This document shows, piece after piece, positions 16,067 to 25,459 of a stretch of 64,000 bases of DNA; the stretch's first letter is position 1; each line of letters starts with the position of its first letter. Where the stretch lies: positions 1-64,000 of the forward strand of contig NZ_CP007451.1 of NCBI RefSeq assembly GCF_000626635.1. The letters are read 5' to 3'. This stretch comes from Draconibacterium orientale (GTDB lineage Bacteria > Bacteroidota > Bacteroidia > Bacteroidales > Prolixibacteraceae). Both the position numbers and the translations under genes were made by a program. The notes under the pieces were generated by a model. That model was not told where the DNA came from. It made no database searches and saw nothing but the letters and a program-made list of their open reading frames with translations.

Positions 16067-17407
16067 ATGATACGTTCCATCCTGACAAATAAGTGGTTTA
16101 AATTCATCACTGTAGGAATTCTTTACTCGCTTTGGGTAATCTGGCTGGGGAGCTACCTGTGGTTCCTGGGACTGGCCATAATTTTCGACATTTACATTAC
16201 CGAAAAAGTACACTGGGCTTTTTGGAAAAAGAAAAACCCGCCCAACGGCAAACAAACCAAAGTTGTTGAATGGGTTGACGCTATTATTTTCGCAGTAATT
16301 GCAGCTACTTTTATTCGTATGTTTTTTATTGAAGCATACACCATTCCAACCTCATCGATGGAAAAATCGATGTTGGTGGGCGATTACCTTTTTGTTAGCA
16401 AAACGGCTTACGGGCCAAAAACGCCAAACACGCCGCTATCGTTTCCGTTTGTGCACAATACCATGCCAATTGTTGGCGGAAAATCGTACTCTGAAGCCAT
16501 TCAGCGACCTTACAAACGACTGGCAGGTTTTACCGAAGTAAAGAATAACGACGTGGTTGTTTTCCACTTTCCGGAAGGCGACACGGTAGCTACAGGAGCG
16601 CCAACGCAAAGTTATTACCAGCTGATCAGATCGTATGGGCGTAACCGAGTTTGGACAGATAAAAGAAATTTTGGCGATATTATTTCGCGACCGGTGGATA
16701 AACGCGAAAACTACATTAAACGCTGTGTTGGTATTCCGGGCGATAAAATCGAAATTAAAATGGGCCAGTTGTATGTTAACGACGAGGCGCAGAAAAAGTA
16801 CGATGGCGTTCAGTACAACTACCTGGTTGAAACCAACGGAACAGCAATTAATCCGAAAGCGCTCGACCGACTGCACATTTCGGAAGCCGACCGCAACACT
16901 TTTTCAAGCAAACAATATTTATTGCCGCTAACCGAAGAGGCAGCTGGAAAAATTAAAGAATTTGCCAACGTTACTTCGGTTGAAAAAATGCTGGAAGAGC
17001 CCGGCGACTGGGAACAGGCTATTTTCCCAACCGACAGTCGTTACCCCTGGAATGTTGACAATTTTGGGCCGCTAACCGTTCCGGCAAAAGGCGAAACAAT
17101 CGATCTTACTGTTGATAATCTGCCGCTTTACGAACGTATAATCGACATATACGAAGCGAACGATTTGGAAGTGAACGGCGACCAGATAAAAATTAACGGA
17201 GAAGTAGCCACATCCTACACCTTTAAAATGGATTATTACTGGATGATGGGCGATAACCGCCACAACTCGGCCGACTCGCGCTACTGGGGTTTTGTGCCGG
17301 AAGACCACGTGGTTGGAAAAGCTAAATTTATCTGGCTTTCGTTGGATAAAGACAAAGGCTTCCCGGCAAACATTCGTTTTAAACGTCTGTTTACCAAAGT
17401 GCATTAA
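16067..17407 (+). CDS. lepB: Signal peptidase I
   Basis: LepB cleaves signal peptides of exported proteins at the inner membrane. The 446-residue form is longer than in E. coli, as is usual in Bacteroidota. There are membrane segments near 12-42 and 72-90. The catalytic Ser97 sits in PTSSMEKSMLVGD and the catalytic Lys218 in YIKRCVGIPGD. The C-terminal box GDNRHNSADSRYWG is intact. It is the second gene of the dapB operon and is followed by a terminator. Confidence 0.97.
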   Translation: MIRSILTNKWFKFITVGILYSLWVIWLGSYLWFLGLAIIFDIYITEKVHWAFWKKKNPPNGKQTKVVEWVDAIIFAVIAATFIRMFFIEAYTIPTSSMEKSMLVGDYLFVSKTAYGPKTPNTPLSFPFVHNTMPIVGGKSYSEAIQRPYKRLAGFTEVKNNDVVVFHFPEGDTVATGAPTQSYYQLIRSYGRNRVWTDKRNFGDIISRPVDKRENYIKRCVGIPGDKIEIKMGQLYVNDEAQKKYDGVQYNYLVETNGTAINPKALDRLHISEADRNTFSSKQYLLPLTEEAAGKIKEFANVTSVEKMLEEPGDWEQAIFPTDSRYPWNVDNFGPLTVPAKGETIDLTVDNLPLYERIIDIYEANDLEVNGDQIKINGEVATSYTFKMDYYWMMGDNRHNSADSRYWGFVPEDHVVGKAKFIWLSLDKDKGFPANIRFKRLFTKVH

Positions 17408-17432
17408 CAATTTACACAAATTATATTCGTTT

Positions 17433-17465
17433 AAAGGATAGCAGACAACTGTTATCCTTTTTTTT
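17433..17465 (+). terminator. Intrinsic terminator after lepB
   Basis: AAAGGATAGCAG (17433-17444) pairs with CTGTTATCCTTT (17449-17460), with one G-T pair, and ends in a tract of eight Ts. Confidence 0.9.
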
Positions 17466-17500
17466 ATAATTTCGGGATTGATACTTGAAAACCATCAGTT

Positions 17501-17851
17501 ATGCAGTTAATCGTTGTCATTCTACTTATTCTGGCCGTTTTGCTGGTAATTTTCACCCTGCAAAATGCTATGGACATCACCCTCAATATATTTTTCTGGG
17601 AAATTAAGGATGCTCCGTTGGTACTGGTTTTACTAAGCTGTATTTTTCTGGGTTATTTAATCTCAGCATTTTATTTTTATCCGCGCCTGTGGAAGGTAAA
17701 ACGCGAATACAAACAAATGCTGAAATTCAACACAGAACTACAGGAATTACACCAGATGAACGCTACTAAAAATCCGGAGGAAGAAACCGATCCGGAAGGT
17801 ATTGAACTGGACGATGACGACGATACCGACGACACCTTTTTTAAAGACTAA
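17501..17851 (+). CDS. LapA-domain (DUF1049-like) inner membrane protein
   Basis: The 116-residue protein has two membrane segments (about 2-22 and 40-62) with the LapA/DUF1049 pattern FTLQNAMDITLNIFFWEI between them, then a basic stretch, a short coiled region and a very acidic tail (ELDDDDDTDDTFFKD). Related E. coli proteins help assemble lipopolysaccharide at the inner membrane; that role is only inferred here. The WbqC-type gene follows two bases after its stop. Confidence 0.8.
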   Translation: MQLIVVILLILAVLLVIFTLQNAMDITLNIFFWEIKDAPLVLVLLSCIFLGYLISAFYFYPRLWKVKREYKQMLKFNTELQELHQMNATKNPEEETDPEGIELDDDDDTDDTFFKD

Positions 17852-17853
17852 AC

Positions 17854-18519
17854 ATGGATAACAGAGCACTTTTACTAAGTACCGCATACTTTGCGCCGGT
17901 ACATTTTTATACACGCTATTTACACCATTATGAAGTTTACATCGAACAATTCGAGAACTTCACCAAACAAACCTATCGCAACCGCTGCCAGATATTGGGA
18001 GGAAACGGGCCAATTTCGCTCGTTATTCCGGTGGTAAAAGGGCGCGGCCCTAAAGTGCTGATAAAAGATCTGCAGATTTCGTACGAAGAAAACTGGCAGC
18101 GCAACCACTGGCAAACCATTGTTTCGGCCTACAACTCGTCACCATATTTCGAGTATTACCAGGATGAACTGTATCCGTTTTTTGAGCGCAAAACAAAATA
18201 TCTGCTCGACTACAACCTGCAAATTCACGAACAACTTTGCGATTTTTTTGAGGTAGAAAATAAAATCCGCTTAACCGATGACTTTGAAAAAGTACCAGAA
18301 AACACCTTCAATTTGCGCGATGGTATTTCGCCAAAACTAAAACACAGTCCTGATGCGGACTTTCAACCGCAAACTTATACCCAGGTATTCTCCGACAAAT
18401 ACGGTTTTTTACCGAATTTAAGCATCCTCGATCTGCTTTTTAACGAAGGGCCAAATGCTTACACCATTCTTTTGCAAAGTTTGCAGCAAAAAAAAACCAT
18501 TGTCACTGAAAGTACATAG
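17854..18519 (+). CDS. WbqC family protein
   Basis: The 221-residue protein shows the WbqC-like opening LLSTAYFAPVHFYTRYL, then RNRCQILGGNGPISLVIPV and the NWQRNHWQTIVSAYNSSPYFEYY block that defines the family. WbqC genes were first noted in O-antigen clusters, but the biochemical role is not established and single copies are widespread in Bacteroidota. It starts two bases after the LapA-type gene, indicating an operon. Confidence 0.9.
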   Translation: MDNRALLLSTAYFAPVHFYTRYLHHYEVYIEQFENFTKQTYRNRCQILGGNGPISLVIPVVKGRGPKVLIKDLQISYEENWQRNHWQTIVSAYNSSPYFEYYQDELYPFFERKTKYLLDYNLQIHEQLCDFFEVENKIRLTDDFEKVPENTFNLRDGISPKLKHSPDADFQPQTYTQVFSDKYGFLPNLSILDLLFNEGPNAYTILLQSLQQKKTIVTEST

Positions 18520-18714
18520 GTTTAAGATTGAATGAAATTCAAAAAAAGAATAATTGACAAAGCAGACATGAGTATTGAGTAGAGATAAAAAGCAAAATGA
18601 GTCTCAATACTCAAATCTTTGTACTCAAATCTACTTCCTTTTCTAATGGAAATTTATAGAAATTAAAGTAGCTGCAATAAAATTGCAGGGTTTTAACCAT
18701 TAACTAGAAAATAA

Positions 18715-19011
18715 ATGACGAAACAATCCCCCGCGTTTGCTGTTTTGGATTTTATGAGTCGAAAAAACAGACAAATAAAAATCGGGATTTTCTTGATGAT
18801 CTTTTCCGGGGTATTCTTTGCCGCCACACTAATCATCCCGTTTTTTGATTTGCCCACCAAAACCAAAGTGGCTGCATCAACCACCAGTTTTATACTGATG
18901 GAAGTGGTGTTTTGGGCCGGAGGACTACTGGTTGGCAAAGAACTTTTCACCAAATATAAAAACCGGTTAAATCCGCTAAACTGGTTTAAAAAGAAGGAAC
19001 AAAACGGTTAA
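18715..19011 (+). CDS. Small two-helix membrane protein (transporter-suffix type)
   Basis: The 98-residue protein has two membrane helices (about 22-45 and 57-75) and a basic C-terminal tail (NRLNPLNWFKKKEQNG). This resembles short proteins annotated as transporter-suffix domain proteins. The ATG at 18715 fits the helix arrangement. No operon partner is adjacent, and the function is unknown. Confidence 0.65.
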   Translation: MTKQSPAFAVLDFMSRKNRQIKIGIFLMIFSGVFFAATLIIPFFDLPTKTKVAASTTSFILMEVVFWAGGLLVGKELFTKYKNRLNPLNWFKKKEQNG

Positions 19012-19129
19012 AACTTAAGAATTCCCACCCAATAAAACCACTTGAATTTCACCCCGTAAGAGCAGTCTCTCATCTTGCATTTCACACCGATTTTTTGTAA
19101 CTTATGTGTTACACCAAAAATCGTTATCC

Positions 19130-19564
19130 ATGAATATAAATGACTATATTTCGTTTGCCTCAGCAAACCCGGTTTGCTATTTGGCAACCTGCGAAGGCGA
19201 CCAGCCCCGTGTGCGAACCGTACTTTTGTTTTTTGCCGATAAAACGGGCTTTTATTTTGGCACGCTCTCACCAAAAGACATGTCGAAACAACTTCACCTC
19301 AACCCCAAAGTTGAAGTTTGTTTCTATAACAATCCCCACAATCAGGCACAAGCCAAACAGCTTCGTTTAACTGGTACCGTAGAATTTGTTGACGATCCGA
19401 AATTGATACACCGACTACACAAAGAACGCCTGTACCTCGACGATATCTCAGGAAGAAACCTGGAGCCGTTTAGCGAGATCTTCAAAGTAAGTGCCGGCGA
19501 TGTACATTTCTGGAGCCTGAGCGATGTAATGAACGAAGAAAATATTGAACACCTGACTTTCTGA
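19130..19564 (+). CDS. Pyridoxamine 5'-phosphate oxidase-family flavoprotein
   Basis: The 144-residue protein starts MNINDYISFASANPVCYLAT and shows the split-barrel FMN-binding pattern GDQPRVRTVLLFF, TLSPKDMSKQL and NPKVEVCFYN of the PNPOx-like superfamily. It is too short for true PdxH and lacks its C-terminal extension, so it is probably an F420/FMN-type reductase or general stress protein. The ATG at 19130 is chosen over an upstream GTG at 19106. Confidence 0.82.
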   Translation: MNINDYISFASANPVCYLATCEGDQPRVRTVLLFFADKTGFYFGTLSPKDMSKQLHLNPKVEVCFYNNPHNQAQAKQLRLTGTVEFVDDPKLIHRLHKERLYLDDISGRNLEPFSEIFKVSAGDVHFWSLSDVMNEENIEHLTF

Positions 19565-19635
19565 CGTTTACACGCCCTGCCTACTGCCCGTTTTTGTGAT
19601 AAAATCAACTTTAATCAAACTAAAAATTGATTGTC

Positions 19636-20865
19636 ATGAAAACTTATTTATCAATTCTTATTTCGTTTTTGCTATTTGCAATGGCATCCTGCGTTCAAGA
19701 TGAAGTTGCAGAAGAAGTTCTCGATGACGATGACTTGTTAAAAAGTCATCAAATTGAAGAAGGAAAATATAAAGGAATCCTCCCAAGAGCAGCCGAGTGG
19801 TATATTTCGCTACCCGAAGGCTGGGAAGACATGTATCCCCGCTACATGATTTTTTATGCCCACGGGTTGCAAGATCCGGAAGAAGGTCCCAATTTACCAA
19901 ACGACACAATAAGTAACAGGTCAGTTGAGGATATTATAACCGGAATGGGATTGGGTTATGCTACCACCAGTTACCGTGATGATGGTTTTATTGCTTACGA
20001 AGCAGTAGAAGATATTCAGGCGCTACATAAAAAAGTATGTAAAGTGCTAAAAAAAATGCCACCGGATGTTTTCATTCTTGGAGGTCCATCAGAAGGAGGA
20101 TTGGTTACTGCGCTTACACTTGAAAGATACCCAAAGAGCTTTGACGGAGCTCTGTCGATATGCGGTCCCATCGGAAACTTCTTTGAACAAGTTCAGTACA
20201 ACGGAAATTTCCATGTTCTATTCAATTACTTCTTTGGAGAAGACCTTGCTGCGCTAGGTTACAGTATCGGCAGTCCTCTGGGAGTTGGCGAAGACATTAT
20301 GGACCAGTGGCGATCAGGAGAACTTTCTGCGGCCGTGCAACAGGTTTTATATGCCGATGCATTGCAAGGAGGCCTAAAACTATTACAACTATTAACTTGT
20401 GCCCATGTAACAACAGACATGAAAGATCCGGTGGCCATGGGAACTGCAGCACTCCAATGTTTGCGTTACAACATAATGATTACCGACGATTTGATTGATC
20501 GTTTGGATGGAATTGTTCCGTTTAATAACCTGGAAACCGTTTACAGTGGTTCTATGAACGATGACGCACTAAACAACAACATTCTGCGAATTAACGCAAA
20601 CAGTTACCTGGCTGCAACGATGAGCGTAAAAAAATATGAAACCACAGGCAACATCCAAATCCCGTTTGTAACCATACACACTACTGGAGACCACGTTACG
20701 CCTTTCTGGCACGATGAAATTTACCAGGGGAAGATAGTATCAAATGGTAACGAAATGCTGCACACAAGTCTTCCTGTATCGAACTTCGGACATTGTACCA
20801 TTGAAGAATCGGATATTATTACAGGTTTGGGCATTGTGATTAATCAGATTGAAATGATGCCTTAA
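19636..20865 (+). CDS. Secreted alpha/beta-hydrolase lipoprotein
   Basis: The 409-residue protein has a lipoprotein signal peptide with lipobox AMASC (Cys near 18). The catalytic part has the nucleophile elbow GGPSEGG with Ser152, a later acidic candidate in TTGDHVTP and a His in NFGHCTIEE, giving a plausible Ser-Asp-His triad. It resembles prolyl-oligopeptidase or tannase-like hydrolases only in general fold. Substrate unknown; cell-surface location is inferred from the lipobox. The ATG at 19636 starts the signal peptide. Confidence 0.72.
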   Translation: MKTYLSILISFLLFAMASCVQDEVAEEVLDDDDLLKSHQIEEGKYKGILPRAAEWYISLPEGWEDMYPRYMIFYAHGLQDPEEGPNLPNDTISNRSVEDIITGMGLGYATTSYRDDGFIAYEAVEDIQALHKKVCKVLKKMPPDVFILGGPSEGGLVTALTLERYPKSFDGALSICGPIGNFFEQVQYNGNFHVLFNYFFGEDLAALGYSIGSPLGVGEDIMDQWRSGELSAAVQQVLYADALQGGLKLLQLLTCAHVTTDMKDPVAMGTAALQCLRYNIMITDDLIDRLDGIVPFNNLETVYSGSMNDDALNNNILRINANSYLAATMSVKKYETTGNIQIPFVTIHTTGDHVTPFWHDEIYQGKIVSNGNEMLHTSLPVSNFGHCTIEESDIITGLGIVINQIEMMP

Positions 20866-20968
20866 TTAGCCCGATCAAATCTCAATTGCTAACGCTGCAC
20901 ACATCGAAAATTGAGAAGGATGAAGAGGAAGGTTTAATCAGTTTTAAAAATCAATAAAACGAATAATC

Positions 20969-21550
20969 ATGAAAAAAACAGAGTTTGATCTGAACGGCCC
21001 AGATACAATAAAACTATCGTGGTTACTCAGTAATGGCCAGGTTTTTATGCTCAGTTGTACCAATGCCGATAAAACGATAAACGGAATAATTACAGCTTGC
21101 TGGATAACACCAACTTCTCATGATCCGCTCTTATTGACAGCATCTATTGGAAATGGAGAAGAAGGCACCGAGGCCTATCGCTTTTGTCATTCGCTGATTA
21201 ACGAAACCAAAGAATTCGGGCTGAATATTCCAACAACGGAATTAACTGAGGCCATTTTAAAAGTGGGAACAACACACAGCAACGTGGTAAACAAGTTTTC
21301 AGAAGCCGGTTTAACACCCATGACCGGCAAAAAAATTAGCGCCCCGCTGATAAAAGAATGTTTTATGAATATCGAATGCAAAGTAATCATCAGTTATATC
21401 ACAGGAGATCACACCGTTTTTGTAGCAAAACCGGTTGCAGCCTTTATGGATGAAGACGTGATGGTTAATGGAAAATTCTCCGATAAATATCACGACAAAA
21501 AAAACCAGGTACAAATATGCGACCTGATAACTAAATGGAATATGTGGTAA
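20969..21550 (+). CDS. Flavin reductase-family (flavoredoxin-like) protein
   Basis: The 193-residue protein has the flavin-reductase-like FMN-binding split barrel: SNGQVFMLSCTNADKTINGIITACW followed by P-x-LLTASIG, then the TKEFGLNIPT block and the VNKFSEAGLTP segment. Proteins of this kind bind FMN and act in electron transfer in anaerobes. It is 20 bases upstream of an aldo/keto reductase gene, with which it probably forms an operon. Confidence 0.8.
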   Translation: MKKTEFDLNGPDTIKLSWLLSNGQVFMLSCTNADKTINGIITACWITPTSHDPLLLTASIGNGEEGTEAYRFCHSLINETKEFGLNIPTTELTEAILKVGTTHSNVVNKFSEAGLTPMTGKKISAPLIKECFMNIECKVIISYITGDHTVFVAKPVAAFMDEDVMVNGKFSDKYHDKKNQVQICDLITKWNMW

Positions 21551-21570
21551 AATAAATTAAAGCAACAATT

Positions 21571-22584
21571 ATGGAAAACAATTTAAAAAGAAAACTGGGA
21601 CATTCTGGCATTGAAGTAAGTGCCATGGGACTAGGCTGCTGGGCTATTGGCGGCCCAACAAACCTTCAATCGTTACCGCTTGGCTGGGGGAAAGTGGAGG
21701 ATGCGGAATCGATACGGGCATTGGAAAAAGGAATTGAAATGGGCATTAATTTTATCGACACAGCCGATGTTTATGGTGCCGGCCATTCTGAAAAATTGAT
21801 TTCTCAGGTGATTAAAGGCCGTCGCGATAAATTGGTGATTGCCACTAAATTTGGAATGGGCTATAATCCGCAAACGAAGGAAGCTGTTCTCGGGATAAAA
21901 GTAACACCTGAATACACCCGAAAAGCATTGGAGAGCAGCCTTGCACGCCTGAAAACAGATTACATTGATTTATACCAGCTGCACATTGCCAATCTGAACC
22001 TGGAAGCTGCCGGACTTATTCGCGATACGCTTGAAGACCTCGTGCAGGAAGGAAAAATAAGAGGTTATGGCTGGAGTACCGACGATGAAGAACGTGCCGC
22101 CTTTTTTGCCGACGGAGATAACTGTATTGCCGTTCAACACGAGCTGAATGTTTTTGTTGGCAACAAAAAAATACTGAAACTGTGCAAAAACCGAAAACTC
22201 GCCAGCATTAACCGCGGACCACTGGCAATGGGTGTACTTACCGGAAAATACAACAACCAGTCAATCGTTCCTGAAGATGACTGTCGCTCAATCGTACATC
22301 TTTTGGGCGATGAATATTACATGTTTTTCGAAGAAGGAAAACCAAAGTCTGCACTACTGAAAGAACTGGAAGCTATCGGCGAGATTTTAAGAAGCGATGG
22401 CCGTACACTGGCACAGGGAGCACTATCGTGGATATGGGGCAAAAACAAACGAACGATTCCAATTCCGGGATTTAAAACCGTAAAACAGGTTAAAGAAAAT
22501 GCCGGTGCTTTGGAGTTTGGCCCGCTTAATAAGAGCCAGATGGCAGAAATCAAATCAATTCTTAAAAGAAAGATGGTTCATTGA
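21571..22584 (+). CDS. Aldo/keto reductase
   Basis: The 337-residue protein is a (beta/alpha)8 aldo/keto reductase. The catalytic residues are visible: Asp in FIDTADVYG, Tyr in DVYGAGHSE, Lys in ATKFGMG and His in LYQLHIAN. The C-terminal PIPGFKTVKQVKENAGAL stretch binds NADPH. It opens MENNLKRKLGHSGIEVSAMGLG, typical of the family. Natural substrate unknown; its pairing with the flavin reductase suggests redox metabolism of a small carbonyl compound. Confidence 0.9.
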   Translation: MENNLKRKLGHSGIEVSAMGLGCWAIGGPTNLQSLPLGWGKVEDAESIRALEKGIEMGINFIDTADVYGAGHSEKLISQVIKGRRDKLVIATKFGMGYNPQTKEAVLGIKVTPEYTRKALESSLARLKTDYIDLYQLHIANLNLEAAGLIRDTLEDLVQEGKIRGYGWSTDDEERAAFFADGDNCIAVQHELNVFVGNKKILKLCKNRKLASINRGPLAMGVLTGKYNNQSIVPEDDCRSIVHLLGDEYYMFFEEGKPKSALLKELEAIGEILRSDGRTLAQGALSWIWGKNKRTIPIPGFKTVKQVKENAGALEFGPLNKSQMAEIKSILKRKMVH

Positions 22585-22668
22585 ATTCCGATAGAAATAA
22601 ACAAAAAACATTTCATACGAACGATTCAAATCACTTATTGAAGTTGTTGAAAATTAAGTGCAAAAAAA

Positions 22669-22690
22669 GGCTTCGATTAAAACCGAAGCC
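22669..22690 (-). terminator. Terminator for the PorT-like gene
   Basis: GGCTTCG and CGAAGCC form a hairpin. Read on the minus strand it is followed by seven Ts, so it terminates the 22704-23285 gene; it may also act on the aldo/keto reductase transcript. Confidence 0.8.
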
Positions 22691-22703
22691 TCCTGTTTTT
22701 CTA

Positions 22704-23285
22704 TTACAAAATTTTAAAACCAAGTGTTAACATAAACGATGTTGATTTTCCATCAACAAAATCCGGGTCGTCGTACACTTTTCCTGCATGCTCCATGCGG
22801 GCATCAAGTGTAAAGAACAGAACATCAACACCCAAACCATATTGCACCCCAAATAAATTATCGTTGAGAAACTCATCATTAAATCTATCCGAACCGTCCG
22901 GGTAATCAGCATCGGTTACAAAACTAAATACCGGGCCGGCCATAACGCGAATATCGAGTACAGGAGTTTTTACCAGTTTGTATCCCAAAAGAACCGGTAC
23001 ATCAACGTTTTTATAATCGAAACCTCCAGATAAGGCATTGAAAGATAAATCGCCACCTTTTTTACTAAAATAAACCTCGGGTTGAACATACAAACGGTTA
23101 ACCCCTACCCGACCAAAGGCTCCCCAATGCATTTTGGTAATGGCATCTGAACTAAGGTCGTTATCTCCTTCAAAACTCATGTTTGAGTAATGTACACCGG
23201 CTTTCACTCCCAAATCAAAAAAAGGTTGGGCAAAACCAATCGTTGCAATTAAAACAAAGAGAGAAGCAAAAAGGAATCGTTTCAT
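22704..23285 (-). CDS. PorT-like outer membrane beta-barrel protein
   Basis: The 193-residue protein starts at the Met at 23285 with signal peptide MKRFLFASLFVLIATIGFAQ. The mature part opens FFDLGVKAGVHYSNM, the pattern of the PorT/outer-membrane beta-barrel domain, and ends in a hydrophobic strand TLGFKIL. Eight-strand barrels of this kind are common and of unknown function in Bacteroidota. An upstream in-frame Met (23333) adds 16 residues before the signal peptide and is rejected. Confidence 0.8.
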   Translation of the reverse strand: MKRFLFASLFVLIATIGFAQPFFDLGVKAGVHYSNMSFEGDNDLSSDAITKMHWGAFGRVGVNRLYVQPEVYFSKKGGDLSFNALSGGFDYKNVDVPVLLGYKLVKTPVLDIRVMAGPVFSFVTDADYPDGSDRFNDEFLNDNLFGVQYGLGVDVLFFTLDARMEHAGKVYDDPDFVDGKSTSFMLTLGFKIL

Positions 23286-23541
23286 CTGTTTAAAATTTTT
23301 TGATTTCTGAATGTTCAAAAAATTTGAAGACATTCAGGAACTCACATAAATTTTAATCATTCTTGTTTGTGAATTTAGAATGAGGAAAATTCATGTTCGT
23401 TTCATAACTATTCGTTTTGTATTTTGTTTATAACGCTAAATTTCGGTTTCAAGTATACTTTGTTTTTATAAATGTCTCCGTATCTTTTCCACACAATTCA
23501 GGCATGAAAATTGTAAAATTTACTTTCAAAACAAATTGGCC

Positions 23542-24057
23542 ATGAGAAAACACCTGCCATTTCTACTGATTATAAGCATCCTTCTTCTTTTTCAAAGTTG
23601 TTCGAGCCCCAGGTATATTTATGATAAATCGAGCTACGAACGACAAAAAGAATTGCGCAGCAGCCGGGGAGGAAATATTTTTGCCGAAGTAATGGTAGGA
23701 TTAGGATCGGCTTTTGTTGGTGCAATGTTGGAGTGCGAAATCGACTACATTCCTTCTGAACAGCAATTTAAAAAGCTCAAACTGATAAATCCCACAAACG
23801 ATACCATTTACGTGAATATGCTTACAGATTTGGTTTGGGACGATAAAAACTACTGCGATTTTATGGATATTCGTATTCCTCCGAAATTAAACTGCAAAGT
23901 AATGGTGCCCATGCACGCTGCCTACAATTTATATTTCAGTAACACCCCACAAAACGATGACGACGAGATGATTGAAATTTACACCACCGATGTAAAACGC
24001 TTCAGCCTATACCCCGGAATGACACAGGAAGCCAATACCACTTCTAAAGAAAAATAA
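23542..24057 (+). CDS. Hypothetical lipoprotein
   Basis: The 171-residue protein has a signal peptide and lipobox LLFQSC (Cys near 20). The mature part contains a Gly/Ala-rich hydrophobic segment (GGNIFAEVMVGLGSAFVGAM) and a possible immunoglobulin-like beta domain (KKLKLINPTNDTIYVNMLTD). I do not recognise the family. The ATG at 23542 begins the signal peptide. The following small membrane-protein gene lies about 100 bases downstream. Confidence 0.6.
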   Translation: MRKHLPFLLIISILLLFQSCSSPRYIYDKSSYERQKELRSSRGGNIFAEVMVGLGSAFVGAMLECEIDYIPSEQQFKKLKLINPTNDTIYVNMLTDLVWDDKNYCDFMDIRIPPKLNCKVMVPMHAAYNLYFSNTPQNDDDEMIEIYTTDVKRFSLYPGMTQEANTTSKEK

Positions 24058-24151
24058 GTTTTGTAAATAACCGATTGGTTATAAAATCTTTGTTCATTTT
24101 ACTGTTTTTGATTGACTTAAGTTGTTATTTTCCCTAAATTGTAAATCATAC

Positions 24152-24159
24152 AAGGAGGG
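24152..24159 (+). promoter_or_regulatory. Strong Shine-Dalgarno site, unusual for this genome
   Basis: AAGGAGGGG precedes the ATG at 24163 by about three to five bases. A full SD sequence is uncommon in Bacteroidota, whose translation starts generally do not rely on it, and I see no comparable site before neighbouring genes. Confidence 0.7.
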
Positions 24160-24162
24160 GAA

Positions 24163-24375
24163 ATGAAAATCTTAAAAAATAATGCAGCACCCGTTGTTGG
24201 CGTGGTTACCATTCTAACATCGATAGTTCTGTTTTTTCCAATAGCATTTGATAATCAAAGAATTTACACCATCATTATCTATACATCGATAGCGATACTT
24301 CTTTTGCTGTTATTATTTCTGATATGGGTGAATGTTTTTGCCCCCGACAAGCACAAAAACCATTACCCCGATTAG
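24163..24375 (+). CDS. Small two-helix membrane protein
   Basis: The 70-residue protein has two hydrophobic helices (about 9-30 and 35-58) and a short polar tail FAPDKHKNHYPD. No family is recognised. Coding status is supported by the strong ribosome-binding site and the clean membrane topology. It converges with the MerR-type gene on the other strand. Confidence 0.62.
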   Translation: MKILKNNAAPVVGVVTILTSIVLFFPIAFDNQRIYTIIIYTSIAILLLLLLFLIWVNVFAPDKHKNHYPD

Positions 24376-24385
24376 TATCAGCAAC

Positions 24386-25264
24386 TTATCCGAGGTATTT
24401 TTTAAACTCTCGATAATCTTTAACCACCTTAAAGTTTCGGGGTAATTTCGGAGCATGTTCTTTTACCTGCCAACCGGTTATAAATACCTTTTGGTGCTGG
24501 TACAATTCTTTCAATTTTTCAAGGTAATTTTCCAAATCCTCTTTTTGAATTGGAGTGATGAATGCAGTAAAAATAAAATCCAGCTCCACGTGATTCCGAA
24601 GTTTCTCCAAATCGGCAAACGGCACAAACTGCCCCAAATAAATAACGTTGTACCCCGACTTTACCGCCAGGTAAGAATAAAACAACAAACTCAATTCATG
24701 CAATTCTTCTTCACGGAGATAAAACAGAATAGTCTTTCCCTTGGTATTGGTAATACCATGCGCATCGATAGCAGCGATCATCTTCTGCCGAATAATATTG
24801 GAAACATAATGCTCCTGCGCAGGAAAAATAGAACCAACCTGCCAAAAGGTACCAATACGCTCGAACAAGGCGAAGAATAAATTTTGCATTGCCTCTTCGA
24901 TGCCATATTTCTCAATAATCTCGTTAACCAGTGCAGTAAAACCAACATTATCAAAGTTTACCATAAATAGTAGAAGCTGATCGACATAATCTGCCTCCGT
25001 TTTTTTTGTTTTGGCAACATCAAGCACCGTTTGTTTAATATCATCTTCTTTCCAGGCGGCTACTTTCGAAATTTTGTAGCCGTTGCGTACCAACAACGAA
25101 ACATTCAACATGCGTTTTAGGTCGTCATCGGTGTAATACCTTATATTGGTATCGGTTCGTTCGGGCTTCAGTAAATCATACCGCTTTTCCCAAATTCGTA
25201 TCGTGTGCGCTTTTATACCCGATAGGGTTTCCAAGTCTTTTATTGAATATCCTTCTGTTTTCAT
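24386..25264 (-). CDS. MerR-family regulator with cobalamin-binding-type domain (CarH/LitR-like)
   Basis: The 292-residue protein has an N-terminal MerR helix-turn-helix (YSIKDLETLSGIKAHTIRIW). Its C-terminal region resembles CarH/LitR, which use adenosylcobalamin as a light sensor. The W-x9-EH motif is present: Trp141, then Glu151-His152. The cobalt-ligand motif appears as E187-L-H189-E-L-S, with Ser in place of the usual Gly. Carotenoid genes, the usual targets, are not nearby. The ATG at 25264 starts the HTH domain; the longer in-frame extension to 25360 is rejected. Confidence 0.82.
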   Translation of the reverse strand: MKTEGYSIKDLETLSGIKAHTIRIWEKRYDLLKPERTDTNIRYYTDDDLKRMLNVSLLVRNGYKISKVAAWKEDDIKQTVLDVAKTKKTEADYVDQLLLFMVNFDNVGFTALVNEIIEKYGIEEAMQNLFFALFERIGTFWQVGSIFPAQEHYVSNIIRQKMIAAIDAHGITNTKGKTILFYLREEELHELSLLFYSYLAVKSGYNVIYLGQFVPFADLEKLRNHVELDFIFTAFITPIQKEDLENYLEKLKELYQHQKVFITGWQVKEHAPKLPRNFKVVKDYREFKKYLG

Positions 25265-25459
25265 TTTTCGAGAAATTATGTTGTCATGCGTATCAAAACT
25301 ATACTTACAACACAGGCAACCGGTTTTTTGTTTAATGTTAAAACTATAAATAATAAACAAAAATACATTACATTCTGCTCAAATAAATTTTTGAAACATT
25401 GAAGATTGAATGCTTCAACATGTTAAATTTTATGTCATTTTTGTAAGAAATTGCACACC

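Noticed and set aside
18530-18714. Possible small RNA or inverted repeat between WbqC and the small membrane gene
   Set aside because: GAGTATTGAG and CTCAATACTC pair, but the text is of the phrase-repeat type and no promoter or T tract supports an RNA gene.
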